Positions 26,077 through 38,395 of a DNA stretch of 64,000 nucleotides are shown piece by piece. Every line of letters starts with the position of its first letter. Position 1 is the first letter of the stretch. Source of the DNA: Acanthornis magna. Lineage: Eukaryota; Chordata; Aves; Passeriformes; Acanthizidae. The stretch covers positions 4,279,001 to 4,343,000 of the forward strand of contig JAWUZG010000056.1 of NCBI GenBank assembly GCA_036785705.1, in the 5' to 3' direction. The translations under genes were made by a program, and so were the position numbers. A model generated the notes under the pieces. It was given only the letters and a program-made list of their open reading frames with translations, ran no database searches and was not told the origin of the DNA.

Positions 26077-28216
26077 GGTTGGCAGACATTTGTCTTCATG
26101 TTGTCTTACCATTAAAAAAATTAGAACTATTGGGGGAATAAGAGAGTCTCCAGGATTTTAAATGGATCGGTTGTTCTCTTTTAGTGTGTGTTCAGCTGGA
26201 CAAAACTAGGTTGCCTTGATATGAAGTAGCACCTATGGGGCAAGCATGGTCCTTGGCTATGGAAAGAGAAACAGCTTAGCTGGAGAATTAACACTGGAAG
26301 GACCCCACATTCCACTTTCATATATGCACTTGGAACTTCTGTAGCTTTCAGAAAAAACAAGACACCAGCAGTTCAGAACAGGAGGTCAAAGTTCACTGCA
26401 GATGCAGTGGATTGTTTTGTAGAGAGCTGGAATTTATAGACTATGCATATTGAAGGATACAGTACATTTAAACTCTGCAAAGGAAAGAACAAGCTTCAGA
26501 TTACTGTTTCAGAAACAACTATTTAAATTGTTTTTCTTTGGAGATGTGTTTATCCTTTGGGATGCCAAAGGATTAATAGGATTATACAGAACCACTACAG
26601 AAATGAAAACTAGGGTACAACTAGATTATTTCAACTTAATTGAACATGTAGTATTGCACACACAGAAAATATTAATTATGAATTATGTCTGAACCTGGAG
26701 AATCAAGAAGGGATATGGGGCCTTGGAAAAAACATTTGCCAGTTCCTGTAGGTCATAGGAATGAAACATTGCCAGAAATCTTAGTCAATGTTTTAATTGC
26801 CTGTAGAGGTGGTTTCAGGACCAAAATGGCCCCTTTACGCATTTCCAGAAGTGTATTATCTCAGCAGCTTTGACACAGCTTTGCTAATGACAGATTCAAG
26901 CCCACATCTGTTGGCAGACTGATAATTTTCATGTGTTTGCCAGCACTTCTTTAATTAAACCAAGTGTCAAAGATTTGTTAAAAAGTGTGCTTTTCGAATG
27001 TTTCCCAAAAGCTAAAAAGCTAGTAGGGTGGTTTCTTTATTTTACAGTCTTAGCTGTACTAGCAGCTCATTTTAAGAAAACTTTATTGGTACATGACAAC
27101 GAAAATACTGTGTGTTGCTGTTCCTCAGACTATTTTCATACCTGCATATTTCAGAAGAAATTGAGGCATAAATAAAGCTACTGTTTCAAAAGTACAAAGT
27201 TTCTATCAACAGCAGAAAGAGTGCATTTCAAGAAGTTTGCTCTGACATCCCACAACACAAAGGGTTACTTCTAAAATGTTTTGTCTTATGTGCTGCCTCC
27301 CTCATTGCCACAGTTCTGTGCTGGTAATTTATTCACATTCTGAAAGCACAGGAAGAAAAGTTGGCCGAGGTGTTGTCCTCCTTGAAAAAGCCACAAGAAA
27401 ATGCAGTAGTGGCAGCTCTGAAATGCCTTACCTTGTGTGAAAATGTCCAGCACTTTGAAAGTACTTTGCTGAATGCAGCCCCACATGCTAAATTTACATC
27501 ATTGCTTTGTCCGAGCAGCATATTTTAAGTAGGAGAAACATCATCTAAAAACATACAAAATTATGGATTCTAGATGCTGTATCTAATTTTACAGTGCACA
27601 CCTGAAGAACAATAATTTAAAAACCCTCTCCCAGTAGAGAGTATATATTTCTAGATAATTTATATCTGCCTCTACACAAAGGAGTCTGAGATTTATCTTA
27701 GTAGATGCAAAGTACATTTTTTGCTGCTTTGGCCTTCGTAGATCTGGTTTAAAAAGGAGATTTTATTTATCTTTTTACAAACATCCAGAGAGGCCATCCT
27801 GTTTGCTGTTTCCAAACCTCTATGAAAAACTTCAGATAACTCCCTCAGTAATCATAAGACAAAGTTTTTGAGGAAAAAAATGAAATTCCAGGTCGATCAT
27901 TAACAAAACACTGAATCAAAGTCAACATTTTGTTTATCAAAAAATTGCTTCTAAGTCCCTACCAGGCAGCACAATTTTAATGCCCTCCTGTCACTGAGGG
28001 AGAATCACACAGTAAGTTAAATATTTTAGCAAAGCTCATTCCAAAAGTCTCTGGGAAATTTTGGAAAGAGATGTGGGTCGTTTAAATCCTAGTTCTCTGG
28101 CTTAGCCAGAGGAACATTCTTCACCTGCAAACATGCCAATGTGCCTGCTTTGTCCAACACGCTGCCCTTGCCGTGGCCAGGGGCCGGGCAGGGGATCTGT
28201 GCCGGGCGGAACTGGG

Positions 28217-29193
28217 CCGGGGGGTGCTGCGGCCCGGGGGATGCTGCAGCCTGGGGGATGCTGCAGGCTGGGGGATGCTATAGGCCGGGGGATGCTGCAG
28301 GCTGGGGGATGCTGCGGCCCGGGGGATGCTGCAGCCTGGGGGATGCTGCAGGCCGGGGGATGCTGCAGCCCGGGGGATGCTGCAGGCCGGGGGATGCTGC
28401 GGCCCGGGGGATGCTGCGGCCCGGGGGATGCTGCAGCCTGGGGGATGCTGCGACCCGGGGGATACTGCAGGCCGGGGGATGCTGGGGCCCGGGGGATGCT
28501 GTGGGCCCCGGGGGATGCTGCAGGCCGGGGGATGCTGCAGGCCGGGGGATGCTGCGGCCCGGGGGATGCTGTTGCCCAGGGGATGCTGCAGCCCGAGGGA
28601 TGCTGCAGGCTGGGGGATGCTGGGGCCCGGGGGATGCTGCAGCCCAGGGGATGCTGCGTTCTGGGGGATGCTGCGGCCCGGGGGATGCTGCAGCCCGGGG
28701 GATGCTGGGGCCCGGGGGATGCTGCAGGCCGGGGGATGCTGCAGCCTGGGGGATGCTGGGGCCCGGGGGATGCTGCGGCCCGGGGGATGCTGCAGGCCGG
28801 GGGATGCTGGGGCCCGGGGGATGCTGCAGCCTGGGGGATGCTGCGGCCCGGGGGATGCTGCGGCCCGGGGGATGCTGCAGGCCGGGGGATGCTGGGGCCC
28901 GGGGGATGCTGCAGCCTGGGGGATGCTGGGGCCCGGGGGATGCTGCGGCCCGGGGGATGCTGCAGCCTGGGGGATGCTGCGACCCGGGGGATGCTGCGGC
29001 CCGGGGGATGCTGCGGCCCGGGGGATGCTGCGGCCCGGGGGATGCTGCAGGCCGGGGGATGCTGGGGCCCGGGGGATGCTGCAGGCCGGGGGATGCTGCG
29101 GCCCGGGGGATGCTGCGGCCCGGGGGATGCTGGGGCCCGGGGGATGCTGCAGGCCGGGGGATGCTGCGGCCCGGGGGATGCTGCAGCCCCGGG
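28217..29193. repeat. GC-rich minisatellite, 17-bp unit, 56 full copies plus partial ends
   Basis: The unit is CTG-N6-GGGGGATG, where N6 is mostly CGGCCC, CAGGCC, CAGCCT, GGGCCC, CAGCCC or CGACCC. Counting from the CTG at 28227 to the partial unit at 29181 gives 56 full units, all 17 bp except one of 19 bp near 28499. Because 17 is not a multiple of 3 and the unit has no stop in any frame, all frames stay open. This yields a spurious 17-residue repeat (GDAAARGMLRPGGCCGP type) on the + strand and an AASPGPQHPPG type repeat on the minus strand. No coding function is suggested. Every unit carries a G5 run on the + strand, and most carry CCCGGG with CpG. The left half has several degenerate units, while the right half uses only six N6 types. 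Confidence 0.97.
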
Positions 29194-31930
29194 CTGTGTC
29201 CTCAGCCACCACCCGCTTCTCCCAGCCCTGCAGGTGAACTGAACTCTCCAAGGGACAGCTATTAGACATTGTAGATAGGAGCTGTCTTTGGGCTTGCTGT
29301 CTCTTCACCACAGATGCTTGTTGCTGTGTTTTAGGAGTTTTGTAGTAAAGAAATATATGACAGAAATAGTAATTAAATTGAAATGTAGAAATAGGTTGTA
29401 CTCTCAAGTAATAAATAAAATTGAGGATCTACGGAAAGCCCTATATTGAAGCTTCACTTTTGATTTTACAGGTTCATACTTTTTCATTTTAGTGATTTTC
29501 TGCCTACAAAATGTCCTAAAAAGCCAGAGAGGGCAAGAGAAAGTGCCTGGCACTCTTAGGTCTTCTGAGAAAGACTCAAGGATTTAATTTTCAGGGGGCT
29601 GAACTGTAGGCAGCATAAAACTGTCATTTCATTCAGCTGAGCATTAACAATTTAGGTGGGGTTAGTAAATGGTGCACAGATGTTAACTAGGATATATGTA
29701 GAGTATAATATAACTCTTAAGCCTCAGTGATTCATGAACTGTAGTAATTTTACCTACTTGTACTTCATGGTTAACTCAAAGAATATTTTAGAAGACGTTT
29801 AAAAATAGAAATTAATATAATCTATATAGAGAAGAAAGCAAAGTGTTTTTTCATATCAGGTAGCCCAACTTTTTACTCAAAATTTTATATTGTAATTAAA
29901 CCTTGACGAATGAAATGAAGGAAGGGCAACTGAGTTGGGGCTTCTAAAGTAGCAGGGATGTTCTGAGTTAGCCTGTTCTGATTTTTGCTTGATCTGCACA
30001 GAGTTTAGTGTATTTGTCAGTCCTTTGTCCTGCTTTAAAGCACGGAGATCTGTCTTGTGGGCAACTGTCAGTAAGTTTATAAACAGAAATTGTAGCTATA
30101 TGAAAAGGATCTTAGAAGGGGTGGGTGTCACTATTTGTTGGCAACAGCAATGAATATTTTGATATTTTTACTCATACATTGCCTGCAGTTGGTACGAGCA
30201 GGGTGTGCAGGAAATGGTTTATGAGCCAGAAATACTGGTACACAAGAGCATGAGAAGGAAAAACAAGAAACAACTAAACTTCACAATAGGCTGGTAGAAA
30301 GTGTGTGCCAAAAAAAGGGGAAAAGCATTCCAGAAAGAAACCCTTCCGCCTGACTTCTTGGCTGGTGCAAACTGATGTCTGTTCTGTAATTTAGTGTAGT
30401 GACCTTAATTTATGCCAGCTCAGGTTCTGTCCCTTCACCTTTAGGATATGTGCAGTAATTGGTTTCCATGAAAAATATGTTTCCTCGCCTAGTTTGGTGG
30501 TTGTGGCTGAATAACTGTTCTGCATTGCTGTGCCACACATGGAAGGATCTGTGCTTCAGTTGTGGGAATATGGCTTTGCTTTCTGCATTTGGCACTAGAA
30601 AGGCTTTTGGTCCCACCCTTCCAATGTGGTGGCTCATGGTGCTTTTTTCAGGGAAGGCTTTTTGTTTGGTTTTTTTTCATTAGAGGGCTTGTTGAGGAAA
30701 GCAGTATTTGCATGTACTTGGAGATCTCAGAAGGGTGGGCGAACGAAGCACAGATGGCTGCTTGGCCAGAAACAGTGTTTATTCTAGAAGATTTGTTGCC
30801 ATGATTCTATTAGAAGATAAAGTAGTCCATGAACCTTCCCCCAGGCATGTCTTTGGTACAGTTTATAGCCCACTTGAAAACTCTTGACTTTGACATCTCT
30901 TTGATCCAGTTACAAGCATCTTCTTGCAGAGATGGTGGATACAAAGCAAGAACTCCTCTGGGACCTCTGATGTGCCTGGCTTTCCCTGCAAAGACAACCA
31001 ATCTTTCCTGCTATACAGCCATAAGAGAGCTGACTTGCAGTTGCAGCAAGAACTGTTCTTAGTGATTCTCTTCTGTTCCCTTCAGAAACAGTTATTTAGC
31101 CATGCTGTTTTCATATATTTTCTCTATTTTCCTTGAAATCACTGTCATTATAGAAAAAAGATTCTGTTGTTCTAGTCAAGTATTTCATGTGATTTCTACT
31201 GTTCTTGAATAGTGTTTTTAGTAGTCACTTTTATTACCTAAGGCTATGCAAAAACATGCATCTGTGCCCAGAGCTTCCCTATTTTCTCCAAGCATAGAAA
31301 TTGTTCTAATTAATCCCCTGCATTTGGTAGAAGTCTTTCTCCCCTTTTTATGTGCCCACACATAGAGTAATCTTCTGCTGTAGCTGCAGTAATGTGAGAA
31401 TTCAGGCAGAACAAAGTCATTAAGTGTTTAACTATTTGACTTGTATTTACTTTTGGAATCTACTTCACATGCAAACAGAGCTGGTCTGCCAAAGGTGTGC
31501 ACTGCAGGTGACCTAAGGAAGGATGTTCCTTCCACCTACAGAACCTGCCCTGCCTCAATACCTGTGCGTGCACATGTGCTTGTATAGAAGCAGCCCTTCC
31601 AGCTCCTTATATGCAAGAGCTCGGGATCTGAAGGCGTGAGTTAAAATGCAAAGTCAGGCAGTGGCTGCAATAGCAGCATGTAGAAATACAAAAGGAAAAG
31701 TGGAAATATGGTGTGGAAGCATAGGATGGGAATAAGAAGCTGTTGTAGTCAACTTATTAAAAGTTATGGAAGCATGTGTATTAAGTGTTTCAACTCTGTT
31801 GAATCTGAGCCCAAAAAGTTAACGATGAAAAATGTGAAGCTGTTGTGGAAAGGAGGTAATTCTAATTTAATATTGAATTTATCTTGAAGTGTTGTGCTGT
31901 TGCTGAGGAAAATGACAGCTCAATAAAAAC

Positions 31931-31945
31931 TTTTTTTTTTTTTTT
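31931..31945. repeat. T15 homopolymer
   Basis: Fifteen T bases lie about 240 bases before the exon acceptor at 32181, followed by AAAATAG. This is too far to be the polypyrimidine tract of that exon, which has its own T run just upstream. Confidence 0.8.
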
Positions 31946-32181
31946 AAAATAGAACTGTTGCTCCATTGACCTCACAAATTAATTTTCTTCAACAGGCACT
32001 TTTGATACTGTTACTTAAAAGCACAGTTTGTTACCTGTTTTAAAGAAGTCTCCTGATGTTTATATCATTCATATGGATTAGAATTTTGCAATGCCTTCAC
32101 TAACCTTCTAAAGTTAATTAATAGGAAGGCAATAATGACTTTGCTGTTGATTGTAATGTGACTTTTTTTTTATCTAAACAG

Positions 32182-32284
32182 ATGTGTCCTGAAAGCAGCA
32201 GAAATATTAGAGAGGTACAATGTGCATCATACAATAACAAGCCATTTATGGGTCGATTTTATGAATGGGAACCTTTTGCAGAAG
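32182..32284 (+). CDS. THSD4: THSD4 coding exon, cysteine-rich module (CPESS to WEPFAE)
   Basis: This 103-base exon reads MCPESSRNIREVQCASYNNK followed by PFMGRFYEWEPFAE. It matches the THSD4 segment after CNTN and adds two cysteines to the ADAMTS-like cysteine-rich region. The acceptor is a T-rich run plus ATCTAAACAG. The donor is GAAG|GTAAGG. The start is in phase 0 with the previous exon, and one base (G) is left for the next codon, which fits a Val codon in the known protein. The first codon is ATG (Met), where I recall Val in human THSD4. It is internal, not a translation start. Open reading past the donor to 32463 is unlike the protein and is intron. Confidence 0.95.
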
Positions 32285-34648
32285 GTAAGGGAAAACAACT
32301 TGTTTTTGCATTATTATGCAGATTGTGTTTTGGAAAGGCAGATGTGATTTTTACTCAGTGGAAGCCATCGAGCAGCTTTGATCCACAGCTGATGTTGCCT
32401 ATTTTTACAGCTGAATATGAGTCAGTGCAGATGAAGGTAGGTTCATATCTAACACCCTGTTAGATCTAATAATGTTTGTTTCTAATGCAGCCATGTTTCG
32501 GTCCTTGTTTTACCTATTGGGGGCACAGTGCCCACTGGCAGAGCTGCACCTCTTTATCTCCAGTTAGGAACTTTCTGTGTGTACAATGTTTTTGGTTAAA
32601 TGTTGCCCATGTTGGGCTTTGGGAAGTAGCCCAAAAGGAAGTTTCAGAGCTGTACAGCTCTGGCACTTTGTACCATGCATTGAGGCAGAACAAAGAGCCA
32701 GGGACCCCAGCAAGCACACGGCTGAAGGTGGATTCTGCAGACAGCATGATTTTACAAGCTGGCCCTGAAGGCTTACGGTGTATTAGCTTTGATGCATCCC
32801 TTTTCAAACCCCAGTTGATAAGGCCTGGCCACTGCTGAGCCAGCTCAGCCCACCTCCATCTCCTCGCTTCCTACACAGGAGCTTTGACTCACTGTGTCTT
32901 TTGCCAGGAAAGATGAATCAGGGGATCTAGAACATGCCATGATCATTTCTTTTCCCTCCCCTGCATAGCACAGCTTGCTCCTAATGTTTATACTGGATCA
33001 ATAAGGGCAGTTAAACTGCAACTTACAGCACTGTCCTGATGGTGAGTTAAGTGTGATTATTGTTATTTTAGAAAAATACTCGTATTTTTATTTCTCCCTT
33101 GTTCAAATTGGTGCAGCTGCATTTCTAACCCATTTTATCTGCTGCTGCTCCAACATAAACTTTTGTCTTTATTAAAAAAGTCATATTAGACGCACTATAA
33201 ACCCTATGAATTTAGAGTAGTTAATGAAAAAAACCTAGTTTGTGTGGGAGAACCAATAGCACATGATGACTTTCAGGGCAGGATTTGAGAAGAAGGATCC
33301 AATTATGGCAGAGGGAAAACATCACAGTGACATAACCATAAAACCTGTAAGGAAGTTTAACTCTACAGAAATAATAAATGTTTTAATCATACTGATAATT
33401 GAACTCTTTAATTTGAAATCATAAGTTCAGCTAGCTTTCATTTTTAATTGCAATGAAAAATTCATAACCTTTTAATGGCTGCATGAAAAGAATCTGTTGA
33501 AAGGAGAAAACCTTGATTGAAAAGGGTAACTCTGGGGATCTGGCCACAGGAGCCTCCCTTAGTGAAGAATGGCTGCATTTGTTGAGAGGAGAGAGACAGC
33601 TGCAGGCTTTTTTTTGTCAGAAATTCTCTATAAGATTAAAGACAGAATAAAGTCCTCTCCAGGAGAACCTATGTCTGATACTTTATCTTCAAGAGGTTAC
33701 CTGGATAGTCTTGTGCATCCAAAATATGTCATCATGCAGTATTTTCAAATCAACAGCTGGAAAAAATCCTGGTCAGCTGCAGACCGTCTTGCTTTGAGCT
33801 CTGTTTGAAAATGTCAGGCAGGTATGTGTAATAAACAGCCTTTTTAGCAGCATTCCCAGCCCTGGGTTTCTGTTGCAGCAGACAGAGTTACACCTGTGCC
33901 GGCACAGGCACTGTGAGCTCTGCTCTCTGCAGGGTCCTGCAGGGACATTGGGCTCTCGTGGCCCAGTTGCTCTCCAGAATGATGACCAGTCAGCGCTGCC
34001 CCCCAAATGTGTAAAACTTGAAAGAGCTAAAAATGAATTCTTTGGGGATTTGGCTTTTTCCTTCTAAAGGAAGGACATTACAAGGAGAAAAATACTGCAA
34101 AGTTTGAGCAATTTTATTTTCTTGGAGAAAAAAAAAGTTTTTTGCAAATCAGAGTCTGGTCCACTGAAAGTCAGAGGTGATTTACCTCTAAGAGAAATTG
34201 AGGCTCTGCCCCCTTCCCTCAAAGTGAGGAAAATGATAAGTTTTCATGGTAATAATTTTGTTAATTTTTTTGTTTGTTTTGTTATTTTACAGCAAATTTT
34301 TAATGGAAAGTTTTCTAAAATGCATACTTGACCAAGCATTCCCTCCAAATGATGTTTTTGTTTGCTTTTTGTTGTAAATCAGCTCTAGTTTCAGAACTCT
34401 CTTTTCAGGTGCCTGCACTTTTTGCGGAGCAGGACATTTATTTATGAGGAATCCTGGCTGTTTCCAGTGTGTGTGTGATTTTACATGTGCAGCTGTGCCT
34501 TGTGTCAGGGCTGACTGGATGTTGGCTATAGAGGCAATAGCAGGAGTGGGGACGTGGCTCAAGGATCATCACAGCGGTGTCTGTACACATGATTTAGTTC
34601 CACTTGCTAGTCACGATGTCTTTGGCTTGAAATGCTGGATGGAGGCAG

Positions 34649-34862
34649 CCGAGTTTCTAGGAACAGAGCCACGCTCGGATCTCGGGAGCTGTTTAAATAG
34701 CTCCTTGCTGGCAGCCAGTGGCTGGGGGCTGGAGAGCTGTGCAGAGCACACGGAGAGGCCCCGTTCCCGCTGGATGCTCTGGGGCTGGCGCGAGGGCAGT
34801 GCCTTCACCTGCTCCCGGCCTGCAGCTTGGCTGGCGCAGGCAGCTCTGGCAGCCGCAGGGTT
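34649..34862. other. Small CpG-rich patch within intron
   Basis: About 12 CpG dinucleotides fall in roughly 210 bases, while the surrounding kilobases have very few. GC content rises sharply here. A TATA-like TTTAAATA (34692-34699) sits inside a near-palindrome, GGAGCTGTTTAAATAGCTCC (34685-34704). The open frames here are not recognisable proteins. It could be a small intronic regulatory element or alternative promoter, or only a chance GC-rich block. It is too short to count as a classical CpG island. Confidence 0.4.
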
Positions 34863-36825
34863 TCTGTAAGGCCTGGCAGCTCTTCTTTTACTCCTTCTCA
34901 TTGCCAGGTCTGGCTTACTCCTGTGACTTCTCTCTGTTCTGTTTGACTACTGCGAGACAGGAGTTGTACAGAGCCTGTAACACCACATTGCTCTTGGGAG
35001 CAGGATTGGGGTCAGCCTGAGTTTCAACTGGGGTGAAAATTCCTGCGGCTGAAAGCAGGGTGTGTCAAATGGCACTGATGTCACTGCTGCACTTTCTGTG
35101 GGGGGGAAATGTGTCCTCAGCGTGCCCCGCTGTCATTGTTGCCAAACCTGACTACTGATGGGCACCATAACGAGTGATTCAGATCAGCTGGGGTGAAAGA
35201 GGCTGACAGGGCCAGGAATCAGCAGGGGCCAGGTATAACACCCAGCTCTGTGGCAGGCCAGGTGGCAGTTTCAGCTGGCTTCTCTTTCCTTGAAATGTAT
35301 CAGCATCCAAGCATTGAATGAATGGAAGGGTAATTGGTCGGCATGGTTTTTCATGCTGAACTTCGTGGTGCTCTCTTCTCTAAGATGACACTCATGTCAA
35401 TGCTCCATCCTGAAGCCTGTCTTGTGTTCAGTGGAGAACTCATTGTACAGGTAAATCTGTGCATGCTGTAAAAGCATTTGTCAGTTTACTTTCATTTTAA
35501 AATACCTTCCAGTAACCTGACTTCTGGCTAGATGTCTGCCTGCTACAGCTGTGATAAATACAAGCTCTGAAGAAAAAGAAATTTATAACTTCCATAAGTG
35601 TCTAGTAAATACTGCAGCTCCAATACTTTGTGTCAGACGAGGCATTTATGATTTAGACTGAATCAGTTTGGGTATTAAGATGGGGACTGGAGGGTAATGC
35701 AAAGCTGTTACATTTATTGATTTGTGGTTTTTTCTTGCTGGATTTTTAACAGCAGTTTTCACTCATTTTGAATGACAAAATAGCTTCTAACAGATCAAAA
35801 TGTAGTGGCCCAACTTAAGATGTTAAGTTGCTAAGAAACTTCTCCAGTTGAATGGCAATTGATGACACTGAAGACACTGAATGAGGTCTGATTAATATGA
35901 TTTAAGTAATTATAAAATGGAAGAAAAGCCTATTTGATCTCTTAAAAATCTTGGTCAGGTGCTGAGAGTGCAAGTAGCATCAAGCGTGTGGAGTACACAG
36001 GAGTCTGAGAGGAGGTACAGGGAGTGCAGTTAACACGACAATGCAGAAGTTGCTTATGGATCCTCAACAGTCAGCTGTAGGCCCAGAGCAGTGGTGCTGA
36101 TGTTTTTGGGAGGTTGTGGCTCAGTTGCCTGGGCTTTGTGCAGACAAGGGTATAAGGGCTTGTGAAGAGACCATTTATTCAGTTCTAAAGTTTCATCAAT
36201 AAGATGTTTTGTGCAGTATTTTCCATTCAGCGATGGAACAGCAGAAAGCTGTTCCAAGGCCAATCCTGAATATATTATACTTGTTTTCAGTGCTTTCATG
36301 TGGAGTTTTTTCTTCTCTTAGAATTATGAGATATGTGTATAAACAAATTAGAGATATATATTGTCTATACGCACATTACTAGAGCAAGGATTCATTCAGT
36401 GTCCATTGTTGGAATTCATTGCATCTTAGTATTAAACCATTGTAGAAACACTGTGAAGGTTGATATGTATGGAGAAACCTAACATTTGTGTCATCTGTTT
36501 AACTGGAGGTGGAACTTCAGTTTAGAGTACCTAGAGAATTGATTCTTTGTGGGGTTAGGCAGGTGGGCCCTGGTGTATGTTTCCTGAATGCCTGTGATTC
36601 CTTGGCAGTGCAGGCCTTGACAACCAAAGGTCCCAGTTTATTAATGTTTGGCCTTTCCGGATTTGTGACTGCCAGTTCCTTGTGGCTCAGGAGAGGCTGT
36701 GCTGAGCTAGATTCTCTCAGCTTTGTGTGCAATACTTTGACAACCTAATGTTTTCACCCAGAGGACAAGAAGTCATCTCACTGTTTTATTTATACTTTCT
36801 CAAGTAACTTACTTCTAGTTAGTGA

Positions 36826-36892
36826 ACATACAGATATACATATATACTGCAACTATATATGTATATATACATACATACTGGGAATATATACA
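36826..36892. repeat. AT-rich TA/CATA simple-repeat region
   Basis: Irregular stretches of ATATAT, GTATATATAC and ATACATAC lie close together, interrupted by CTGCAACT. This is intronic low-complexity sequence. Confidence 0.7.
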
Positions 36893-38345
36893 CAGTATCT
36901 CCAGAAATAATCCAGCTGTGCTGCAGTTCACCCAGCTGCAAGGTATTATATTCAGTGAGGCAGCTGCTTGAAGTCTTCATTTCTCATTGCAGCAGGCCAT
37001 ACTTCTGTGCTTCTCTTTTGCCTCCACCTGTTAGAAATCTTCTTGATTGCTTATATTCCCTTTTGTGGCTAGTTGTTCTCTACAGTGCATGTCCTTTAAT
37101 TGCATGCATTTTATTTTCTATGACAATTTTTTTTTGCTTCTCCTGCTTTATGTGAAATGCTGTAGGCAGACCAATTCATCAGTGAGGCAAGTGACACTTT
37201 TGGGAGACATGAAATGTAATGGTTAGATAGTGTTTATATTTATTGACCAGCTACAACTCAAATAGCCCACTCTTCCATAAGGAGAGATACAAGACATCCT
37301 GAAGCATATACCTGTGATTACTGACAAGAGCTTAGGCACTACAGGCATGTAATTCCTCTTGAACTCAGATGGAATATGATCTTTGATTTCCTTTAGACTC
37401 AGTAGAAATCCTTTGTGAGGCAGTGAAGTATCCATTTTTCACACATTACTGAAAATTTTATTTCATTTTTAACTGAAATGGTTTTGAAATTTTGCTCACT
37501 TCTGAGACTAGAATTTATTCAAATGCAATAGAACAAGAAGGTCACTTGAACTTTGTGCCTGTTTTCCCCTTTATTTATTGCTGGTTTGTGAATGGATCAC
37601 AAGAGAAAGCAGATGGAAGTGTGCAGTTTTAAATGTACGGCTGTGCTAAAGTATCTGAGGTATTTCTTTGACTTCATATATAAATCTGCTTCCTGAACAT
37701 CTGTTGTGTTGAGCTTGACCTGGAAATTGTAAATATCCTGTGTATTACTGAAATATGTAACTACTTCTATAGAAAGCTTTAATAAAAATATGCTTAGATA
37801 TTTATGTGTATGGAAACCTAGTGCTTCCACATGGCAACTTACCTTTTATAGTTAGTATTTCTGTATAATTTTACTAATATGAATGTTTTTATTTGCATTT
37901 GTAAGAAGCTTAGTGATATTAGAGCCTGGGTTTTACCTTTGATTCTGTGGTTTGTTACAGTAAATAATAATGCATACGTATTTTTAAGTGTACTCTTTCA
38001 AGCAGGGACCACCATACTCTGATGTCTGAAGTCAGCCATTTCCCTGTAATAGATCCCATACACCACATGTAATGTTTCTAATTCATTGTGCATACTTTAA
38101 TTTCCTCGCTTTTCTCTCTGCTGTTTGGAGGGGAAAGTGAGTTAAGAGTGGTGAGAGCAAGCAGTGGGTGTTTATAGATGGACACCTGGATGAGCCTCAA
38201 GAATTGGAAATGGTTATTACTGCCTTTAGGAAAATGGGAAATTACATCCATCAAATGTTATCATTCAGCTGTAAATTCAAGACACTCCAAAGTGCAGTGG
38301 AAGATAAACCATCTAAGCAGAATGTATTTGTTTAGGGAAGTGAGA

Positions 38346-38395
38346 GAAAGGAGATGAGCAGACAAGCCATGAAAGGAGATGAGCAGACAACCCAT
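38346..38395. repeat. Tandem duplication of a 25-bp unit, two copies
   Basis: The unit begins GAAAGGAGATGAGCAGACAA and ends in GCCAT in the first copy and CCCAT in the second. The copies are directly adjacent with one mismatch, which indicates a recent local duplication. Confidence 0.9.

Larger units (their letters stand above)
12000..32181 (+). other. THSD4: THSD4 intron (about 20.2 kb)
   Basis: The intron runs from the GTAAGT donor at 12000 to ATCTAAACAG ending at 32181. It contains a solo LTR (about 12538-13560), a 17-bp minisatellite (about 28217-29193), a polypyrimidine tract (23195-23239), a T run (26054-26076), a second T run (31931-31945) and a 20-bp tandem duplication (23939-23978). 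I see no credible exon, RNA gene or further transposon in the stretches 13561-23194, 23979-28216 and 29194-31930. Confidence 0.85.

Noticed and set aside
28121..29407. Open frames of 300-430 codons on both strands
   Set aside because: They are created by a stop-free 17-bp tandem repeat and show the same repeat peptide in different frames. They have no domain, no splice context and no codon-type constraint.
34444..34869. Open frame of 141 codons overlapping the CpG-rich patch
   Set aside because: No recognisable domain, and the open length is explained by higher GC. No evidence for a first exon in frame with THSD4.
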